Shown piece after piece: positions 1 to 6,419 of a stretch of 9,891 nucleotides of DNA (position 1 is the first letter of the stretch; the number at the start of each line of letters is the position of its first letter). The position numbers and the translations under genes are program-made. The notes under the pieces are model-generated. The model saw only the letters and a program-made list of their open reading frames with translations, had not been told where the DNA came from and made no database searches. The stretch is from Acidimicrobiaceae bacterium (GTDB lineage Bacteria > Actinomycetota > Acidimicrobiia > Acidimicrobiales > Bog-793): contig DAHUZG010000317.1 of NCBI GenBank assembly GCA_027306715.1, positions 1-9,891 of the forward strand, in the 5' to 3' direction.

Positions 1-141
1 CCCGGCGGCAGCCGCCGGGAGCGCCGTGGCCAGCACGGCGGGCCGGGAAGCGGATGCGCCCGCCGGGTCGGGGGCGACGGCGAGCAGGCCGACGGCGAGG
101 GCGCTCGGGGCGGCGAGCGCGAGCAGGGCGGCGCGGCGCAT
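1..141 (-). CDS. N-terminal fragment of a secreted protein, probably cytochrome bc1 subunit QcrC (partial)
   Basis: An open frame starts at an ATG at 141-139 and runs off the left edge, giving 47 residues. The N-terminus is MRR followed by a long Ala/Leu-rich stretch (residues 4-23) and then Ala/Ser/Pro-rich sequence, which looks like a signal peptide or signal anchor. Its start codon shares one base with the ctaE stop (TGATG), so the two are probably translationally coupled. In many Actinobacteria ctaE is followed by qcrC, the dihaem cytochrome c of the bc1 complex, whose N-terminus is a signal sequence. The QcrC identity is an inference from that gene order: no CXXCH haem motif is visible in the fragment, and another exported respiratory protein would fit equally well. 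Upstream context and codon use support a real gene. Confidence 0.5.
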   Translation of the reverse strand, partial: MRRAALLALAAPSALAVGLLAVAPDPAGASASRPAVLATALPAAAAG

Positions 142-737
142 CACGAGAACAGGAACAGGGCGCTGAACAGCCCGATCCAGACGATGTCGACGAAGTGCCA
201 GTAGTAGCTGACGGCCTGGAAGACCGCCGTCTCCCCGGGGTCGCCCTTCGGACCGGCGAGGCGGCCGAGGAGGGCGATCATCGCCACCAGGCCGAGGATC
301 ACGTGCAGGCCGTGCAGGCCGGACATGATGTAGAAGAGCGACCCGTAGGCGTTGGTGTGGGGGCGGAACGGCAGGGTTATCCACTCGTACGCCTGGTTGC
401 CGATGAACGCCGCTCCGAGGAGGAAGCTGACGACGATCCACGCCCGGGCCTTCCCCCGCTCGCCGCGTTCTTGCGCCCACACTCCGAACTGCATCGTCGG
501 GCTCGAGGCGAGCAGGACAAAGGTGAAGACCAGCGCCTGGTAGGTGTCGAGCTTGATCCCAGGCGGCGGCCAGACGCTGGCATTCGCCCGGATCGTGAAG
601 AAGGCGGCGAACAGGCCGCTGAAGAACATGAACTCCGAGCCGAGCCAGATCATCACGCCGACGGCCAGCAGCTGCGGCCGCCTCGGATGCACCGGTCCGC
701 CGGCGACGGCGACCGGCGGTGCAGTCAGCTGGCTCAC
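141..737 (-). CDS. ctaE: Cytochrome c oxidase subunit III (CtaE)
   Basis: Subunit III of the aa3-type cytochrome c oxidase, a membrane protein that stabilises the catalytic core and supports proton uptake. The 198-residue product is the short five-helix form usual in Actinobacteria. Family signatures are GSEFMFF (Glu35) in the first helix, the SGLHGLHV stretch near residue 140 and SYYWHFVDIVWI near the C-terminus. The start is GTG at 737-735; a shorter frame is unlikely because the N-terminus leads directly into helix 1 with normal spacing. There is no strong Shine-Dalgarno. TAAGAA lies 6 bases upstream of the GTG, the spacing seen for leaderless starts elsewhere in this window, but its last base departs from the TANNNT consensus. 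The stop overlaps the next gene by one base, suggesting a ctaE-qcr operon reading left. The other oxidase subunits lie about 5.7 kb away on the same strand. Confidence 0.95.
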   Translation of the reverse strand: MSQLTAPPVAVAGGPVHPRRPQLLAVGVMIWLGSEFMFFSGLFAAFFTIRANASVWPPPGIKLDTYQALVFTFVLLASSPTMQFGVWAQERGERGKARAWIVVSFLLGAAFIGNQAYEWITLPFRPHTNAYGSLFYIMSGLHGLHVILGLVAMIALLGRLAGPKGDPGETAVFQAVSYYWHFVDIVWIGLFSALFLFS

Positions 738-921
738 ACCGCTTTCTTAGTCGAAACGGCGCCACCCGCACCAGCCAGCAGCGTCCTGGCGCCGCTCGGC
801 GACGGTCGCCGGGGCGAGCGCGGACCGGGGCGGTGGTGGGAGTGCCACTAGGGTCGGTCGGCGTGATCTTTTGGCCCGGCACCGCCGTGGCGCCTCCTCG
901 TCCGGCGCCGCCGGAGCGTCC
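738..921. promoter_or_regulatory. Divergent intergenic region ctaE / hemE
   Basis: This 184-bp gap separates the leftward ctaE from the rightward hemE and must hold promoters for both. For ctaE, TAAGAA (749-744, minus) is 6 bases from the GTG start. For hemE, TAGGGT at 849-854 fits the TANNNT form of an actinobacterial -10 box, but I see no convincing -35 partner. GGAG at 913-916 sits 5 bases before the GTG at 922 and favours that codon as the hemE start. No clear inverted repeat for a haem- or redox-responsive regulator was seen. The promoter assignments are weak. Confidence 0.3.
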
Positions 922-2025
922 GTGAGCTCGCCACCCGCCGAGGTGGCCACAGTCGGGCGCGGCGGCTTCTTGCGGGCCTGCCGGGGCCTGCCGGTCGAGC
1001 GCACGCCCGTGTGGTTCATGCGCCAGGCGGGCCGGTCGCTGCCTGAGTACCGTCGGCTGCGCGGCACCGAGAGCATCCTCGAGTCGATCCGCCGGCCCGA
1101 GCTCGCCGCCGAGCTGACCCTGCAGCCGGTGCGGCGCTACGGGGTCGATGCCGCCATCCTCTTCTCCGACATCGTCGTACCGCTCGTCGCCTCCGGCTCG
1201 CCGATCGACATCGTGCCCGGTCGCGGGCCTGTTCTCGCCGAGCCCGTGCGCACGCGCGCCGCGGTGCAGAAGCTGCGCCCTTTCGTCCCCGACGAGCAGG
1301 CCCCCTACGTCGCCGAGACCGTCCGGGGTCTGACCAGCCAGCTCGACGTGCCGCTGATCGGCTTCGCCGGCGCCCCCTTCACCCTCGCCAGCTACCTCGT
1401 CGAGGGCGGCCCGAGCCGGAGCTTCGAGCACGTCAAGGCGCTCATCCACAACGACCCGACGACGTGGTTCGAGCTCGCCGAGCTGCTCGCCGACTCGGTG
1501 CTGGCGTCGCTTCGCGACCAGGTGGCGGCCGGTGCCGCAGCGGTCCAGCTGTTCGACAGCTGGGCCGGGGTGCTCAGCCGGCACGATTACGAGCGCTACG
1601 CGCTGCCGGCCTCGACCCGCGTCCTCGACGGGCTCGGCGACCTCGGCGTTCCGCGCATCCACTTCGGAGTCGGCACAGGAGAGCTGCTCGACCTGATGGC
1701 GGGCGCCGGTGCCGAGGTGGTCGGCGTCGACTGGCGGGTCCCACTCGATCGCGCCCGCGCGCGGGTCGGCACCGGCGTCGCCGTGCAGGGCAACCTCGAC
1801 CCGACGGTCGTGCTCGCCGGCTTCCCTGCCGCCGCCGCCGAGACGCGCCGGATCCTCGCCGAGGTCGCCGGAGGCCCGGGCCACGTCTTCAACCTCGGCC
1901 ACGGCGTGCTGCCCGAGACCGACCCCGGTGTGCTCGCCGCGCTCGTCGAGCTCGTCCACGCCGAGACCGCCGGGGGAGCGCTGGCGGCCCCGGCGCCGAG
2001 CGCGCCGGGGCCGGGCGCTTTATGA
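922..2025 (+). CDS. hemE: Uroporphyrinogen decarboxylase (HemE)
   Basis: Cytosolic enzyme that decarboxylates the four acetate side chains of uroporphyrinogen III to give coproporphyrinogen III, the last step shared by the haem routes. Signatures visible (numbering from 922): FMRQAGR (32-38) followed by SLPEYR, the substrate-binding N-terminal motif; FSDIVVP with catalytic Asp83; the GFAGAPFTLASYLVEGG region with Tyr158; QLFDSWAG; VQGNLDPT; and FNLGHGVLPETDP with His327. The 367-residue length is normal. I chose GTG at 922 because GGAG precedes it by 5 bases and the family usually begins close to the FLRACRG stretch; an in-frame TTG at 871 would add 17 residues with no similarity I recognise. 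The C-terminus carries an Ala/Pro/Gly-rich tail of about 15 residues. The stop overlaps the hemH start (ATGA), so hemE opens a coupled hem operon. Confidence 0.95.
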   Translation: MSSPPAEVATVGRGGFLRACRGLPVERTPVWFMRQAGRSLPEYRRLRGTESILESIRRPELAAELTLQPVRRYGVDAAILFSDIVVPLVASGSPIDIVPGRGPVLAEPVRTRAAVQKLRPFVPDEQAPYVAETVRGLTSQLDVPLIGFAGAPFTLASYLVEGGPSRSFEHVKALIHNDPTTWFELAELLADSVLASLRDQVAAGAAAVQLFDSWAGVLSRHDYERYALPASTRVLDGLGDLGVPRIHFGVGTGELLDLMAGAGAEVVGVDWRVPLDRARARVGTGVAVQGNLDPTVVLAGFPAAAAETRRILAEVAGGPGHVFNLGHGVLPETDPGVLAALVELVHAETAGGALAAPAPSAPGPGAL

Positions 2026-2996
2026 GCGCTCCGAGCGGCGCCACCACCGGGGTGCTCGTGATGTCCTACGGGTCGCCCCGCTCGCCCGAGGAGGTCGAGA
2101 GCTACTACACCGACATCCGCCGGGGACGTCCGCCCTCGCCCGAGCAGCTCGCCGACCTGCGCCGGCGGTACGACGCCATCGGCGGAGTGTCGCCGCTGGC
2201 CGAGCGCACCGCTGCGCAGGTGGCCGCCGTCGAGCGCGCTCTCGAGCTGCGCAACCCGGGCCGCTACCGGGTATGGTCGGGCACCAAGCACGGCTCGCCG
2301 CGCCTCGAGGAAGCCGTCGGGCAGATCGCCGCAGCCGGGTTGCGCGACCTCGTCGGGATCGTGCTGGCGCCGCACTACTCGTCGATGTCGGTCGGCGAGT
2401 ACGTCGAGCGGGCCGGTCGTGCCGCTGCCGCCGGTGGCATCGCGGCGCGCTTCGTGCTGAGCTGGCACGCCGAGCGCGAGCTCATCGAGCTGCTGGCGAC
2501 ACGGGTGGAGGCGGCGCTCGCCGAGGTGCGGCCGCGCGCCAAGAGGGTGACGGTCGTCGTCACCGCACACAGCCTCCCCGAGCGGATCGTCGCCGCCGGC
2601 GACCCCTACCCGGCGCTACTCGCGGAGACGGCCGGGCTGCTGGCGGCCCGTTGCGGCCTCGAGGGCTCGGGCGTCGCCTGGCGGGTCGGATGGCAGAGCG
2701 CCGGCCGTACGAGCGAGCCCTGGATCGGTCCCGACATCCTCGACACGTTGCGCCAGCTCGCCGGTGAGGGCGTCGACGGTGTGGTCGTCTGCGCCGCAGG
2801 GTTCACCTCGGATCACCTCGAGGTGCTCTACGACCTCGACGTCGACGCCAGACGGCTCGCTGGCGAGCTCGGTCTCGCCTTTGCCCGGACCGCCTCGCTC
2901 AACGACGACCCCGGGCTCGCCACTCTGATCGCCCGCCTCGTCGACGAGGCCGCGGGTGTGGCGGCGCCCGGCGAGCCGCAGGTGAGCCGCAGGTGA
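2022..2996 (+). CDS. hemH: Ferrochelatase, coproporphyrin type (HemH/CpfC)
   Basis: Inserts ferrous iron into the porphyrin ring. In organisms using the coproporphyrin-dependent route the substrate is coproporphyrin III, and the enzyme is then called CpfC. The 324-residue product resembles the monomeric Bacillus enzyme: VLVMSYGSP near the N-terminus with Tyr16 at the position of the iron-coordinating Tyr, SYYTDIRRGRPPSPEQL, YDAIGGVSPL, VLAPHYSSMS, TAHSLPER with catalytic His183, QSAGRTSEPWIGPD, and GFTSDHLEVLYDLD with Glu267. Some actinobacterial ferrochelatases carry a C-terminal [2Fe-2S] cysteine cluster; this one has no cysteine after the VVVC near residue 257, so it should lack the cluster. 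The start ATG overlaps the hemE stop by 4 bases. The last residues and the stop are created by an 11-bp tandem duplication shared with the start of hemY. The family is certain; the substrate is inferred from the family and pathway. Confidence 0.93.
   Translation: MSAPSGATTGVLVMSYGSPRSPEEVESYYTDIRRGRPPSPEQLADLRRRYDAIGGVSPLAERTAAQVAAVERALELRNPGRYRVWSGTKHGSPRLEEAVGQIAAAGLRDLVGIVLAPHYSSMSVGEYVERAGRAAAAGGIAARFVLSWHAERELIELLATRVEAALAEVRPRAKRVTVVVTAHSLPERIVAAGDPYPALLAETAGLLAARCGLEGSGVAWRVGWQSAGRTSEPWIGPDILDTLRQLAGEGVDGVVVCAAGFTSDHLEVLYDLDVDARRLAGELGLAFARTASLNDDPGLATLIARLVDEAAGVAAPGEPQVSRR
2973..2994 (+). repeat. 11-bp perfect tandem duplication at the hemH/hemY junction
   Basis: The unit GAGCCGCAGGT occurs twice head to tail (2973-2983 and 2984-2994) and is followed by GAGCGG. 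The second copy supplies the hemH stop (TGA 2994-2996) and the hemY start (GTG 2993-2995). Because 11 is not a multiple of 3, a one-copy allele would read from hemH into hemY without a stop. The AGG in the first copy (2980-2982) could act as a weak ribosome-binding site for hemY. Confidence 0.9.
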
Positions 2997-4546
2997 GCGG
3001 CCGCCGGGTGGCCGTGGTCGGCGGCGGTGTCACCGGCCTCGTCGCCGCCCTCACGCTTGCCACCGACGCCGACACCGACGCCGGCAGTGCCAGAGCCGGG
3101 AGTGGTGGCTGCGGCCGCGGCGACGAGGTTGTCCTGCTCGAGTCCGGTGAGCGGCTCGGCGGCAAGCTGGCGACGACGACCTTCCGGTCGCGCCCGCTCG
3201 ATCTCGGGCCCGACGCCTTCATCACCCGCAACGACGCCGCCAGGCGGCTCTGCGAGGAGCTCGGGATCGGCGAAGAGCTGATCGCCCCCTCGGCGAGCTC
3301 GGCGGCCATCTTCGCCCGTGGGCGCCTGCGCCCCTTCCCGCCCGGACTGGCGCTCGGCATCCCGACCGACCTCGTCGCCCTCGCCCGCAGCGGCATCGTC
3401 ACCCTGCCGGGCGCCGCCCGCGCTGCTCTCGACCTTCTCCTGCAGCGGCGGCTCCCCATCGACCTCGCCGCACGGGCCGTCGCCGGGGAGGACGACCCGA
3501 CGATCGCGCAGGTCGTCGCGCCGCGCCTCGGACGAGAGGTGCTCGAGCGACTCGTCGATCCCTTGCTCGGCGGCACCAACGCCGGCGACAGCTCCGAGCT
3601 CTCCTTCGCCGCCGTCGCGCCGGCGCTCGCCGAGCGCGTCGCCGGCGAGTCGAGCCTCGTGCGGGCCCTTCGCCGGTGGCCCCTCGGGGGAGGCGGCGGC
3701 CAGGCCCCACCCGCAGCAGGGCGGCACGGCGGGCCGCCGTCGCAGCTCCAGGCGGCGAGCGCCGGCGTCACCCCGCCGTCTTTGTTCCTCGGCCTCGAGG
3801 CCGGGCTCGGGCGCCTCGCCGCCGTGCTGGCCGAGCGCTGCGCGGCCAGCGGGGTCGAGCTGCGCCTCGGCTGCCCGGTCACCGCGGTCGAGCCGCGTCC
3901 CGGAGGAGGCGGGGGCTACCTGCTCGAGCTCGCCGGGGGTGCGTGCGTCGAGGTCGACGGGTTGATACTTGCCGTGCCCGCTTCGAGCGCCGCCAAGCTG
4001 GTGGCGCCGCTGGCGCCGGAGCTTGCCGGCGAGTGCGCAGCGATTCCCTACGCCGGCGTCGCCCTCGTCACGATCGCCTGGCCGGCATCGGCGCTTCCGG
4101 CGCCGCTCGCCGGATCGGGCGCCCTCGTGCCGCGCTCGCCCGAGCTGATGACGACTGCGCTCACCTTCGTCTCGACGAAATGGCCGCGCTCAGCACGCTC
4201 GGGCGAGGCGGTGGTGCGCGCCTCGCTCGGACGCCACCTCGACCCCCGCCCGCTTGAGCTCGACGACGTCGACCTCGAAGCGCGGGCGCTCGACGAGCTC
4301 GCTGCGATCCTCGGCGTCGATTCGAGCCCTCTCGAGGTGCTCGTCCAGCGCTGGCCGGCGTCTTTCCCGCAGTACCTGAGCGGGCACCTGGCACGCGTAG
4401 CCAGGATCGAGGCCCTCGAACAGGCGCGCCCGGGCCTCGTCCTCGCCGGCGCCGGCTACCGTGGGATCGGCATCCCCGCCTGCGTGCAGGACGGCCGGCG
4501 AGCGGCCAACCGGCTGAGCCGAGCGCTGCGCCCAGCGCCCGCGTGA
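2993..4546 (+). CDS. hemY: Coproporphyrinogen III / protoporphyrinogen oxidase (HemY/CgoX)
   Basis: FAD-dependent oxidase that takes six electrons from the porphyrinogen using oxygen. In Gram-positive bacteria the HemY form acts as coproporphyrinogen III oxidase (CgoX), just before iron insertion by the neighbouring HemH. The 517-residue product starts with the FAD-binding Rossmann motif VAVVGGGVTGL, then LLESGERLGGKL, LDLGPDAFI, VDPLLGGTNAGD, and ends with the FAD-contacting LAGAGYRGIGIPACVQDG. Two low-complexity insertions interrupt the usual fold: about 20 residues between the first helix and second strand (after ALTLAT, residues about 24-43, built partly on a 12-bp repeat), and a Gly/Pro/Ala-rich loop at roughly 232-262. 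Both lie where loops are expected, so activity is probably kept. The GTG start overlaps the hemH stop (GTGA) and implies coupling. It ends 18 bp from the convergent gtrA; I see no clear terminator there. Confidence 0.92.
   Translation: MSGRRVAVVGGGVTGLVAALTLATDADTDAGSARAGSGGCGRGDEVVLLESGERLGGKLATTTFRSRPLDLGPDAFITRNDAARRLCEELGIGEELIAPSASSAAIFARGRLRPFPPGLALGIPTDLVALARSGIVTLPGAARAALDLLLQRRLPIDLAARAVAGEDDPTIAQVVAPRLGREVLERLVDPLLGGTNAGDSSELSFAAVAPALAERVAGESSLVRALRRWPLGGGGGQAPPAAGRHGGPPSQLQAASAGVTPPSLFLGLEAGLGRLAAVLAERCAASGVELRLGCPVTAVEPRPGGGGGYLLELAGGACVEVDGLILAVPASSAAKLVAPLAPELAGECAAIPYAGVALVTIAWPASALPAPLAGSGALVPRSPELMTTALTFVSTKWPRSARSGEAVVRASLGRHLDPRPLELDDVDLEARALDELAAILGVDSSPLEVLVQRWPASFPQYLSGHLARVARIEALEQARPGLVLAGAGYRGIGIPACVQDGRRAANRLSRALRPAPA
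3062..3085 (+). repeat. 12-bp imperfect tandem repeat inside hemY
   Basis: Two copies of a 12-bp unit, accgacgccgac then accgacgccggc, encode the acidic DTDADTDAG stretch. It lies in the loop insertion after the first FAD-binding helix of HemY. The unit is a multiple of three, so copy-number change would keep the frame. Confidence 0.75.
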
Positions 4547-4564
4547 GCTCCGGGCGGCGAGCGC

Positions 4565-5227
4565 TCAGGGCCGCTCGGCGCGAGGCGTGGCCCCTGCTGT
4601 GGCTGCCGAGCCGACCGCCGAGCCGACCGCACCGCCGGAGCCGGCGCTGCCGTCTCCGCGCAGCACCCGCAATGCCGGCCGCTCACCGGGCGACCGCGGT
4701 GTCGCGAGCGGCGCCTCGCCTGGCGCATCCGGCTGGGTCACGACATCGGCGAGACCCTCCGGGCGGTCGACGAACAGCACCCGGTTGAAGAGGATGAACT
4801 TGCCGACCCAGATCACCCCGTAGGTGAAGAAGTTGGCTCCGAGCACGACGAGCGTCTCGAGGTGGTGACCGAGCCCTGCGTGATGCGCAGCATGGTCGGC
4901 CGCCGTGACGGCGAGCGTCGAGAGGACGAGCCCGGCGGCGGCGATCACCCAGAACGGGATCACTTCGCGAGCGATGTGCGACTTTCCGGTCTTACCCCAG
5001 GCCCAGCTCCGGTTGAGGTAGTAGTTGGGCGGCGTGGCGAGGACGGTGGCGACGATGTTCGCCTCGGTCGCCGTCATCCCGGCGACGCGGAAGAACAGGT
5101 AGAGCAGCAGCAGGCTCAGCGCCGTCGAGACCACGGAGACCGCGCCGTAGCGCCAGAGCTTGGCGAACCCAGGCGAGCGGAGCAGCACCCGGACCCGACT
5201 GACCAGACCGGAGTGGGTGCTCGCCAT
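4565..5227 (-). CDS. GtrA-family small membrane protein
   Basis: A 220-residue protein with four predicted membrane helices (about residues 27-48, 54-72, 90-110 and 125-148), the layout of the GtrA family. Family hallmarks are PNYYLNRSWAWG after the second helix and ANFFTYGVIWVGKFILFNRVLF in the last one. GtrA-like proteins are thought to help move lipid-linked sugars across the membrane for polysaccharide or cell-wall glycosylation; the specific substrate here is unknown, and no glycosyltransferase partner is in the window. After helix 4 comes an unusual tail of about 65 residues rich in Pro, Ala and Gly, with a GSAV repeat, probably disordered and cytoplasmic. The ATG start has no Shine-Dalgarno, but TACACT stands 6 bases upstream, which suggests a leaderless transcript. 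It diverges from the thioesterase gene 23 bp away. Confidence 0.85.
   Translation of the reverse strand: MASTHSGLVSRVRVLLRSPGFAKLWRYGAVSVVSTALSLLLLYLFFRVAGMTATEANIVATVLATPPNYYLNRSWAWGKTGKSHIAREVIPFWVIAAAGLVLSTLAVTAADHAAHHAGLGHHLETLVVLGANFFTYGVIWVGKFILFNRVLFVDRPEGLADVVTQPDAPGEAPLATPRSPGERPALRVLRGDGSAGSGGAVGSAVGSAATAGATPRAERP
4605..4628. repeat. 12-bp tandem repeat in the gtrA 3' end
   Basis: Two perfect copies of gccgagccgacc (4605-4616, 4617-4628) encode, on the minus strand, the GSAV repeat in the disordered C-terminal tail of the GtrA-family protein. In frame. Confidence 0.75.
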
Positions 5228-5250
5228 CGCCCAAGTGTACCGTTTGCCCG
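5228..5250. promoter_or_regulatory. 23-bp divergent gap with back-to-back -10 boxes (gtrA / thioesterase)
   Basis: TACCGT at 5238-5243 (plus) ends 7 bases before the thioesterase ATG, and TACACT at 5239-5234 (minus) ends 6 bases before the gtrA ATG. Both match the TANNNT -10 form and share the central TA at 5238-5239. Neither gene has a Shine-Dalgarno in the gap, so both transcripts are probably leaderless and begin at or within a base or two of the start codon. I see no good -35 element on either side. The boxes are seen directly; the promoter function is inferred. Confidence 0.5.
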
Positions 5251-6207
5251 ATGCAGGAGGGGAACGGCCAGCTCACCCGACTCCTCGAGCTGGAGCAGGT
5301 CGAGGACGACATCTTCCGAAGCGCCACGGCGCACATGGCAGGGTCAGTCGACCGGGTGTTCGGCGGCCAGGTCGCCGCCCAGGCGCTGATGGCCGCCGGG
5401 CGCACCGTCGGGCACGGGGTCGTCCACTCCCTGCACTCCTACTTCCTGCGGCCCGGCGATCTCGCCGTCCCGATCGTCTTCGTCGTCGACCGCATCCGCA
5501 ACGGGCGCTCGTTCACCACCCGCCGGGTGGTGGCGCTCCAGCACGGCGAAGCCATCTTCAACCTGCAGTGCTCGTTCCACCCGGGCGAGCCCGGCCTCGA
5601 GCACCACGATGCCCCGCCCGAGGTCCCGGCGCCCGAGGAGCTGGCTCCGGCGAGCCTTCGGGCGCCCGACGCCCGGTCGCTCGTCTCGACCCGCGCCGAC
5701 AGCGGCATCGAGCTGCGCTTCGTCACCGAGCCGCCGTGGGCACGCAGCGCTCCGGCCGCCGCGCAGCGGCTCTGGCTCCGCGCCACCGAGCCGCTCGGCG
5801 AGTCGCCGCTTCTGCACGCGGCAGCGATCACCTATGCCTCGGACCTGACCCTGCTCGACGCGGCGACCCAGCGCCACGGGCGCTCCTCGGCCGAGGAGCG
5901 TTTCGCCGGCGCCAGCCTCGACCACTGCATGTGGTTCCATCGGGCAGCGCGCGGCGACGACTGGCTGCTCTACGACCAGCGCAGCCCGAGCGCGCACTCC
6001 GGACGAGGCCTCTCGATCGGCTCGCTCTACGACCGCGCCGGCCGTCTCGTCGTCACAGTCGTGCAGGAAGGGCTGTTGCGCTTCCGCGAGGGGGTCCGCA
6101 GCGGCGGAAGCGGGCTCAGCGGCGGAAGCGGGCTCAGCGGCGGCGGCGGGCTCAGCGGGAAGGGCGGGAAGGGCGGGAACGGCGGGAAGGGCGGGAACGG
6201 CGGATGA
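5251..6207 (+). CDS. tesB: Acyl-CoA thioesterase II (TesB family)
   Basis: Hydrolyses acyl-CoA to free fatty acid and CoA; a double-hotdog cytosolic enzyme. The 318-residue product has the N-terminal motif RVFGGQVAAQAL (35-46), SLHSYFLRPGD, the RSFTTRRVVALQHG segment, and the second-domain ITYASDLTLLD and SLDHCMWFHR. The catalytic triad known in E. coli TesB (Asp204, Thr228, Gln278) aligns with Asp198, Ser222 and Gln272, with identical spacings; Ser for Thr is conservative. The family normally ends soon after the QEGLLRFR motif (272-279), whereas here a further 39 residues follow, nearly all Gly, Ser, Lys and Asn, encoded by tandem repeats. The ATG at 5251 is the only start that keeps the conserved N-terminal LLELEQVEDDIF; no ribosome site precedes it and a -10-like box sits 7 bases upstream, so translation is probably leaderless. 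The stop overlaps the next small gene (ATGA). Confidence 0.9.
   Translation: MQEGNGQLTRLLELEQVEDDIFRSATAHMAGSVDRVFGGQVAAQALMAAGRTVGHGVVHSLHSYFLRPGDLAVPIVFVVDRIRNGRSFTTRRVVALQHGEAIFNLQCSFHPGEPGLEHHDAPPEVPAPEELAPASLRAPDARSLVSTRADSGIELRFVTEPPWARSAPAAAQRLWLRATEPLGESPLLHAAAITYASDLTLLDAATQRHGRSSAEERFAGASLDHCMWFHRAARGDDWLLYDQRSPSAHSGRGLSIGSLYDRAGRLVVTVVQEGLLRFREGVRSGGSGLSGGSGLSGGGGLSGKGGKGGNGGKGGNGG
6100..6204 (+). repeat. Compound minisatellite (18-bp and 9-bp units) in the thioesterase 3' end
   Basis: Three 18-bp units (6100-6117 and 6118-6135 identical; 6136-6153 with two changes) encode SGGSGL, SGGSGL and SGGGGL. They run directly into five 9-bp units (6154-6198) of the form ggcgggaag or ggcgggaac, the first beginning agc, plus a partial unit. 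These encode SGK, GGK, GGN, GGK, GGN. All units are multiples of three, so length variation would keep the frame up to the overlapping start of the next gene. Confidence 0.9.
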
Positions 6208-6359
6208 TCCTCGCCAGCGGAGGCGCGGCGGCGATCGCCGTGTTCGCCGTCTTCGTCGTGCTCATGGTCGCTCTCGCCGGGTTCGTCATCGGCTTCGCCC
6301 GCCGCAGCGGGCGCGTCGCCGCCGGGAAGGAGAAGCGGCGACGCCAGCGCCCCGGCTGA
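6204..6359 (+). CDS. Small single-pass membrane protein, unknown function
   Basis: A 51-residue frame whose ATG overlaps the thioesterase stop by 4 bases (ATGA at 6204-6207). The product has one hydrophobic helix (about residues 7-31, ending GFVIGFARR) followed by a strongly basic tail with KEKRRRQR, so it should sit in the membrane with its C-terminus in the cytoplasm. I recognise no family. The coupling to the upstream gene and a composition typical of a real membrane peptide support it; its small size and the lack of a strong ribosome site leave doubt. It ends 60 bp from the convergent ctaF. Confidence 0.55.
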   Translation: MILASGGAAAIAVFAVFVVLMVALAGFVIGFARRSGRVAAGKEKRRRQRPG

Positions 6360-6419
6360 TACCGCCGGGTGACAACGAGCCTCCCCGGAGAGACCGGGTC
6401 CGGGACGTCGTCGTCTCGA

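Noticed and set aside
54..851. Long open frame on the plus strand across ctaE
   Set aside because: It is antisense to a clear ctaE; its Arg/Gly-rich product has no recognisable motif and reflects the high GC content.
1464..2021. Upstream extension of the hemH frame into hemE
   Set aside because: Arg-rich shadow of hemE; the ATG at 2022 with stop/start overlap and correct family N-terminus is a better start.
4547..4564. Possible terminator in the 18-bp gap between hemY and gtrA
   Set aside because: The GAGCGCTC palindrome (4559-4566) is too short, with no loop and no T-run.
5255..5262. Shine-Dalgarno-like GGAGGGG just inside the thioesterase gene
   Set aside because: It lies after the start codon, and no downstream start would keep the conserved N-terminal motif, so it is part of the coding sequence.
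6384..6398. Small hairpin (CCCGG, 5-base loop, CCGGG) between the small membrane gene and ctaF
   Set aside because: Only 5 bp of stem and no T-run on either side; such stems arise often by chance at this GC content, so I do not call a terminator.
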